Part shown: positions 36,680 to 41,605 of the stretch, in pieces
Numbering within the stretch: the stretch's first letter is position 1
Layout of the letters: each line of letters begins with the position of its first letter
From: an uncultured Prevotella sp.
GTDB lineage: Bacteria > Bacteroidota > Bacteroidia > Bacteroidales > Bacteroidaceae
NCBI GenBank assembly: GCA_905235975.1
Contig: CAJONT010000068.1
Span: 1 to 41,605, forward strand
DNA: 41,605 bases
Reading direction: 5' to 3'
Program-made: the position numbers and the translations under genes
The notes under the pieces: model-generated
Database searches by the model: none
Told to the model about the DNA's origin: nothing
Seen by the model: the letters and a program-made list of their open reading frames with translations, nothing else

Positions 36680-36750
36680 CCCATATATAACGCAAGAGCG
36701 GTGTCCCATCGGGGACACCGCTCTTGCGTTATATATGGGTCTGACTTTTT
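36679..36750 (+). terminator. Perfect 29-bp inverted repeat with 4-nt loop, then a T-tract
   Basis: ACCCATATATAACGCAAGAGCGGTGTCCC (36679-36707) ATCG GGGACACCGCTCTTGCGTTATATATGGGT (36712-36740), then CTGACTTTTTT. Confidence 0.85.
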
Positions 36751-36786
36751 TCTGATGTATATGAAACAAAACCTCAGTTTTCGATT

Positions 36787-37479
36787 CTATTCTTTCACGG
36801 TCTCATGGTATAGTCGCAGCAGCCATTCGTTCTGTTGCGCAATGGTCATATCGCTGTTGTCGAGCGTGATGGCATCGTCGGCCTTGCGGAGAGGACTGAT
36901 GTCACGATGACTGTCGGCGTAGTCGCGTTGCAGAACGTTTTCAAGCACTTCTTCAAAGGGTGCCGGTGTGCCTTTTCTCTCCAGTTCGTCGTAGCGCCGG
37001 CGTGCCCTGACCTCGGGGGATGCCGTGACAAAGATTTTTAGCTCAGCTTGTGGAAAAACCATCGTGCCAATGTCGCGGCCATCCATCACAATGCCTTTTT
37101 CCTCGCCCATGGCTTGCTGTTGCCTTACCAAGGCGGCACGTACGAATCCCAGTGCAGAGACGGCGCTCACATTGTTTGATACTTCCATGGTGCGTATCTC
37201 ACTTTCCACACAGGTTCCGTTGAGCCAGGTGTCGGGACGATTCGTGTCGCTGTTCAGCTTAAAGCTGATGCTTATCTTTTCCATGTCATTCTCAAGCGCC
37301 TTACTGTCTATGTTGCCGTCTTGGTCTATCATACCGTGGCGGAGGGCATAGAGTGTCACTGCCCTGTACATGGCTCCTGTATCTACATAAATATATCCTA
37401 TGGCTTTGGCCAGGTCTTTGGCCATGGTGCTTTTGCCGCACGACGAATGCCCGTCGATGGCAATGATGATTTTTTTCAT
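36787..37479 (-). CDS. cmk: (d)CMP kinase
   Basis: 230 aa. [86 protein letters not shown]. Confidence 0.97.
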   Translation of the reverse strand: MKKIIIAIDGHSSCGKSTMAKDLAKAIGYIYVDTGAMYRAVTLYALRHGMIDQDGNIDSKALENDMEKISISFKLNSDTNRPDTWLNGTCVESEIRTMEVSNNVSAVSALGFVRAALVRQQQAMGEEKGIVMDGRDIGTMVFPQAELKIFVTASPEVRARRRYDELERKGTPAPFEEVLENVLQRDYADSHRDISPLRKADDAITLDNSDMTIAQQNEWLLRLYHETVKE

Positions 37480-37481
37480 GT

Positions 37482-38426
37482 TTATATTTTGAATGAAAAG
37501 TTTACAAGAATCGAGGACGACGAGACATGATATTTGCCATACGCCAAATTCAGGCCGAAGCGTTCCAACTCAATGCCGGCACCCAAACAGAGGCCGGCAC
37601 CATGGCTGCTCTCGCTGTCGCCGCTCAGAATGGTCATTTCGTTGGACCGCCTGAAATTATAGCCCGCTCCAACCCATATCTGAGAGGAAAGGAGAAGGTC
37701 GACACCGGCCACCAAGTGGTCGATGAATTTGTAGTCCCAGTGGGTCAGGTCGGTCAGCGTGGCAGAGATGCGGAGCGGTGAGCCGATGAGTCTTTTGCTC
37801 ACACCTGCCTGGAGGTCGAAGGGCAGACTTTCATACTCATCGTCGTAGGCACTCAACTGACCGCCCAAATTTCGGGCCACAGCCGATACCGACCATTCGC
37901 GTTCCGGGTCGAAATAGTTAAGCCCCAAGTCCACACACATGCCCAATGAATGGTAGTCGCCAATGTAGGAGTTGATACATTTGGCAGCAATACCGCCCGA
38001 GATACGCTCTGAGAGCATGTAGCTGAAGTACACATTCAGAGCAATGTCCTTGGGCGAAAATTCGCCTGTTATGTTGTTGTCGGCATCTGTTTCCTTGATG
38101 CTGCCGTAACCGATGTACTGCACGCCGGCACCTACCGAGGCCTTGTCGTTGAGTGCCAGACAGTAGGACGCACTGCCCGAGTTCACCCCCGACATGTAGT
38201 TCATATAGTTCAGACCTACTGATTTGCCGCTCACAGAAGAGAGCAGAGCCGGATTGGAGAATATCAGCGATGCATCGTCTTCAATCAGCGTGATGTTTTC
38301 TCCTCCTAAAGCTCCTGCATGGGCGCTGACAGGCAGACGCAGGAAGTTATATACCGTCTCACTCTCCTGTCCGCTTACGGAAAGTGGAATCAGTAGCAGG
38401 AAAAGCGAAAAAATGTTTATTTTCAT
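37482..38426 (-). CDS. porQ: Type IX secretion system protein PorQ
   Basis: 314 aa. [95 protein letters not shown]. Confidence 0.92.
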   Translation of the reverse strand: MKINIFSLFLLLIPLSVSGQESETVYNFLRLPVSAHAGALGGENITLIEDDASLIFSNPALLSSVSGKSVGLNYMNYMSGVNSGSASYCLALNDKASVGAGVQYIGYGSIKETDADNNITGEFSPKDIALNVYFSYMLSERISGGIAAKCINSYIGDYHSLGMCVDLGLNYFDPEREWSVSAVARNLGGQLSAYDDEYESLPFDLQAGVSKRLIGSPLRISATLTDLTHWDYKFIDHLVAGVDLLLSSQIWVGAGYNFRRSNEMTILSGDSESSHGAGLCLGAGIELERFGLNLAYGKYHVSSSSILVNFSFKI

Positions 38427-38447
38427 TGATTTTGTTCAATTCCTCGG

Positions 38448-38455
38448 CAAAGTTA
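38448..38455 (-). promoter_or_regulatory. -7 box (TAACTTTG) upstream of porQ
   Basis: Minus strand TAACTTTG about 22 nt upstream of the porQ ATG. Confidence 0.5.
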
Positions 38456-38553
38456 CACTTTTTTCAAATATCTGCATTATTTTTGTAATCTGAAATGAAT
38501 GTGGCACACTCAATTCTTATACAGATAACGAGTTTTTCTGCATATTATTATCA

Positions 38554-38561
38554 TAGTTTTG
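38554..38561 (+). promoter_or_regulatory. -7 box (TAGTTTTG) upstream of the tonB-like gene
   Basis: TAGTTTTG 38 nt upstream of the ATG at 38599. An alternative TATTTTTG lies at 38478-38485. Confidence 0.4.
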
Positions 38562-38598
38562 CCTTTAACAGGCAGAAGTGTGGGTAGGCAGGACGAAA

Positions 38599-39297
38599 AT
38601 GGATGCAAAAAAAAGCAATGCAGCAGTGCTTGAGGGCAAAAGGCCGATGTGGTGGCTTCTCGGATTCATCACAGCGCTCACAGCCGTGGTGGTAGCCCTT
38701 GAGTTTTCCAGCCGAAACGACATGGCCAGCCTCGACGACTATGCCATGGAGGAACTCGCACAGGATCTGGCTTTCATGCCGCCTGAGGAGGACCGCAGCA
38801 CGCCTAATGTGCCGCCTGCCGAAACCGCCAGCATCGCAGAGCATTTGGTAGATGCCGACAAGGCTGATGAGGTGCGCGACCTGCAAGCCGACCAAGTGGA
38901 GGCAGAGAGTGCCGACGATGTTCCGGAACGGCCGTTACCACCGCCTGTCCTCCCGCCCGCCGTCCTCGACGATCAGACGCAACAACCCGTGCTGCGCGTG
39001 GTGGAGAAGTTGCCTTCTTTCCCAGGTGGAATGATGGAGTTTATGAAATGGCTGTCCAGGAATCTGAAATATCCTTCCACGGCACGCCAGGCAAAGATTC
39101 AAGGCACAGTGCTGCTCTCTTTCGTGGTGAATGCCGATGGTAGTACCGCCGATTTGAAGGTAGAGAAAAGTGCCGATGCCTCCTTGGAACGTGAGGCGCT
39201 GCGTGTGTTGCGCATGATGCCACGGTGGGAACCAGGGGTGAATGAGGGGCGGCCTTGCCGCACGCTGGTCCATTTGCCGGTGGTGTTCAAACTGTGA
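38599..39297 (+). CDS. Energy transducer TonB
   Basis: MDAKKSNAAVLEGKRPMWWLLGFITALTAVVVALEFSSRN (one TM); C-terminal FPGGMMEFMKWLSRNLKYPSTARQAKIQGTVLLSFVVNADGSTADLKVEKSADASLEREALRVLRMMPRWEPG is TonB_C. Confidence 0.92.
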   Translation: MDAKKSNAAVLEGKRPMWWLLGFITALTAVVVALEFSSRNDMASLDDYAMEELAQDLAFMPPEEDRSTPNVPPAETASIAEHLVDADKADEVRDLQADQVEAESADDVPERPLPPPVLPPAVLDDQTQQPVLRVVEKLPSFPGGMMEFMKWLSRNLKYPSTARQAKIQGTVLLSFVVNADGSTADLKVEKSADASLEREALRVLRMMPRWEPGVNEGRPCRTLVHLPVVFKL

Positions 39298-39347
39298 AAG
39301 TTCCCTATTAGTGTGACCCTTCTTGGAAATAAATAAAAGAAACGATA

Positions 39348-40322
39348 ATGCTCAATTCAAACGAACTGTTACTAATGGTCAACGACCAGCTCAGAAGAGT
39401 GGCCGAAAACCGCCGGCCCGAAAGCCTTTATGAGCCTATAAAGTATGTCCTGTCCATCGGAGGAAAACGCATCCGGCCCATCCTGATGCTACTCTCTTAT
39501 AATATGTACAAGGACGACCCCGAAAGTATACTCTCTACGGCATGTGCCCTGGAGACGTATCACAACTACACGCTGTTGCACGACGACCTTATGGACAATG
39601 CCGACCTGAGACGGGGGCATATCACCGTGCACAAGCGTTGGGGCGACAATACGGCCATCCTCTCGGGCGATTCCATGCTCGTGCTCGCCTATCAGCAGAT
39701 GCTGCAGTGCGACAAAGCCAAACTGCCTCAGGTGCTCGACCTGTTTTCTGAGACAGCACTTCAGATAGGCGAGGGACAGCAGTATGACATGGACTTTGAA
39801 CAACGACTTGATGTCACCGAAGAGGAGTACATTGAGATGATACGTCTCAAGACGAGTGTGCTCCTGGCTTGTGCGGTGAAGATGGGCGCCATCTTGGCAG
39901 GTGCACCCGAACGTGATGCCAATCTGCTGTACAAGTTCGGCGAGCAGGTGGGACTCGCTTTCCAACTGCAGGACGATTTCCTCGATGTCTACGGCGACAC
40001 CAAGGTGTTTGGCAAGGCCATTGGTGGTGATATCGTGTCCAACAAGAAAACATACATGCTGATCAATGCCTTTGCCAAGGCCGACAGCCGACAGCGTGAA
40101 CAACTTGAGTATTGGGTCAACCATCCTTCACCCGACCCACAGGAGAAAATCACCGTCATTACCGAACTCTATAATGAAATCGGCATCCACCAGATGGCTA
40201 TCGACAAGATAAAATTCTATTTTCAGGAAAGTCGTAAGTATTTCGATATGGTGCAGCTTCCGTCTGAGAAAAAGACCGAATTGCTCGCCTATACTGACGA
40301 GATGATGAAGAGGGAATATTGA
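39348..40322 (+). CDS. Polyprenyl (isoprenyl) diphosphate synthase
   Basis: 324 aa. GGKRIRPILMLL, LLHDDLMDNADLRRG (first DDxxD), FQLQDDFLDVYGD (second DDxxD). Confidence 0.96.
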   Translation: MLNSNELLLMVNDQLRRVAENRRPESLYEPIKYVLSIGGKRIRPILMLLSYNMYKDDPESILSTACALETYHNYTLLHDDLMDNADLRRGHITVHKRWGDNTAILSGDSMLVLAYQQMLQCDKAKLPQVLDLFSETALQIGEGQQYDMDFEQRLDVTEEEYIEMIRLKTSVLLACAVKMGAILAGAPERDANLLYKFGEQVGLAFQLQDDFLDVYGDTKVFGKAIGGDIVSNKKTYMLINAFAKADSRQREQLEYWVNHPSPDPQEKITVITELYNEIGIHQMAIDKIKFYFQESRKYFDMVQLPSEKKTELLAYTDEMMKREY

Positions 40323-40329
40323 TAGCCGT

Positions 40330-41124
40330 ATGAGTCTGTATACATTTGTCGACACACATGCACATCTCGACGGGGAGGAATTCTCGCAAGATAGAGATGA
40401 GGTGGTAAAACGGGCGCAAGAGGCGGGCGCCTCCGCTGTGCTCGTGCCTGCCATCAATGCAGCATCCGAAGAGTCTGTCGCAAAGGTCTGTCAGGCCTAT
40501 CCCGGTTTTCTGTGGCCTATGATGGGACTGCATCCCGAGGAGGTCGGACCTGACTATCAAGAGGTGCTGTCCCACATGCGAAGCCTCCTGCCTGGCCCGT
40601 ATATCGCTATCGGCGAGGTGGGGCTCGATTTCTATTGGAGCAGGGAATATATGCGCGAACAACTTGATGCTTTCGAACAGCAGGTGGCATGGTCGGTGGA
40701 AACGCAACTGCCCCTGATGATACATAGCCGAAAGGCGCAGCATGAATTGGTGGCCATCCTGCGCCGATACCGTGACAGACTTCCCGGCGGCGTGTTCCAC
40801 TGCTTTACAGGAAACAGCATAGAGGCAGCCGAACTGTTGCAGTTTGAAGGTTTTGTCTTGGGTATAGGTGGCGTGCTCACTTTCAAGAAGAGCCGTCTCC
40901 CGGAGGTGGTGGCAGAAATCCCGCTCTCGCGTATCGTCTTGGAAACTGATGCACCCTATATGGCACCCGTTCCCATGCGAGGCAAACGAAATGAAAGCGC
41001 TTTCGTGCCGCTCATTATCGAGAAGATGGCACAGTGCAAGGGAATTACCCCTGACGAAGTGGCCCGTGTCACAACAGAAAATGTGTATCGTATCTTCAAA
41101 CGGATGAAATGCGAGAATTGTTGA
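40330..41124 (+). CDS. TatD family hydrolase (metal-dependent DNase)
   Basis: 264 aa. FVDTHAHLDGEEFSQDRDEV, GLHPEEV, AIGEVGLDFYW, IHSRKAQHE, GVFHCFTGN, LETDAPYMAPVPMRGKRNES. Confidence 0.96.
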   Translation: MSLYTFVDTHAHLDGEEFSQDRDEVVKRAQEAGASAVLVPAINAASEESVAKVCQAYPGFLWPMMGLHPEEVGPDYQEVLSHMRSLLPGPYIAIGEVGLDFYWSREYMREQLDAFEQQVAWSVETQLPLMIHSRKAQHELVAILRRYRDRLPGGVFHCFTGNSIEAAELLQFEGFVLGIGGVLTFKKSRLPEVVAEIPLSRIVLETDAPYMAPVPMRGKRNESAFVPLIIEKMAQCKGITPDEVARVTTENVYRIFKRMKCENC

Positions 41125-41605
41125 TCTTACTATGCTTCCTGTGTCCGCTTTCCCATATCTCGGCTGCAGAAGTAGACTCTATAATCCAAAAAAATGACAC
41201 CCTGTCTCATTGGGGGGGATCCATTAGCCTGAATCCAGGGAGGATTTTGGCGCTTGACCGTGTCCAGAAGAAATGGCTTAAACAAGCTACCGTGTTCTCC
41301 ATGGGAGCCGAACTGCACCATGCCTTCCTGCCCGCCGACAGCAATGCCTATGATGCCGACTATGGCTATCCTGTGATAGGGCTTGGCGTCAAATACAGCT
41401 TGAACCACAATGTGAAGATGCACCGCAATGCACCCGACGACGCCTGGCCATTGATTCAAGAAGTGGATTACGACTCCTACATGGGCAATTCAATTGCTTT
41501 TTATGGATTCTTTAAAAGACCTCTTTTCCGAAATCGTCGTTGGGAAGCTGACTACATATTTAATTTCGGGGTGGGTTACAGCCACAGCAAATACAATCCC
41601 AATGA
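41109..41605 (+). CDS. Secreted beta-barrel/acyloxyacyl hydrolase-like protein, 3' truncated by the window
   Basis: ATG 41109, open to the window end: MRELLILLCFLCPLSHISAAEVDSIIQKNDTLSHWGGSISLNPGRILALDRVQKKWLKQATVFSMGAELHHAFLPADSNAYDADYGYPVIGLGVKYSLNHN... Signal peptide and barrel-like strands. Overlaps the tatD 3' end by 16 nt. Confidence 0.55.
   Translation, partial: MRELLILLCFLCPLSHISAAEVDSIIQKNDTLSHWGGSISLNPGRILALDRVQKKWLKQATVFSMGAELHHAFLPADSNAYDADYGYPVIGLGVKYSLNHNVKMHRNAPDDAWPLIQEVDYDSYMGNSIAFYGFFKRPLFRNRRWEADYIFNFGVGYSHSKYNPN

Noticed and set aside
36701-36910. Plus-strand 69-aa ORF beginning in the long hairpin
   Set aside because: Starts inside the palindrome and runs antisense to cmk; no support.

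Overview
The window looks like a Bacteroidales chromosome segment (Prevotella/Segatella-like by protein style). No tRNA, rRNA or CRISPR array was recognised. From left to right: (1) a decayed edge with a minus-strand leucine-rich-repeat (BspA-like) C-terminal pseudogene carrying an in-frame stop, overlapped by a truncated IS1634-like transposase N-terminus; (2) a very short minus-strand unit with a consensus Bacteroidetes promoter, a 27-aa ORF and an intrinsic terminator; (3) a minus-strand beta-glucan-type polysaccharide utilization locus: SusC, SusD, a SusE-position lipoprotein with two tandem CBM-like modules, BACON-GH16, GH5, a DUF6377-type TPR/HTH regulator and GH3; (4) housekeeping and metabolic genes: M1 peptidase, carboxypeptidase-regulatory-like protein, ADP-forming acyl-CoA synthetase, YjbQ, Bcp peroxiredoxin, Fe-ADH, MATE; (5) an operon-like series with an alpha-2-macroglobulin-family protein (no recognisable thioester, with a SusC-like VIVVGYA segment), a DUF1573 protein, MeaB and IspH; (6) an AT-rich C10 (streptopain/interpain-like) peptidase followed by a 63-aa small ORF and a perfect 29-bp inverted repeat, placed between ispH and cmk; (7) cmk, porQ, tonB, polyprenyl synthetase, tatD and a truncated beta-barrel/acyloxyacyl-hydrolase-like gene. 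The best candidates for something undescribed are the C10 peptidase/small-ORF/long-hairpin cassette and the 27-aa ORF unit. All family calls come from reading the sequence; no searches were run.
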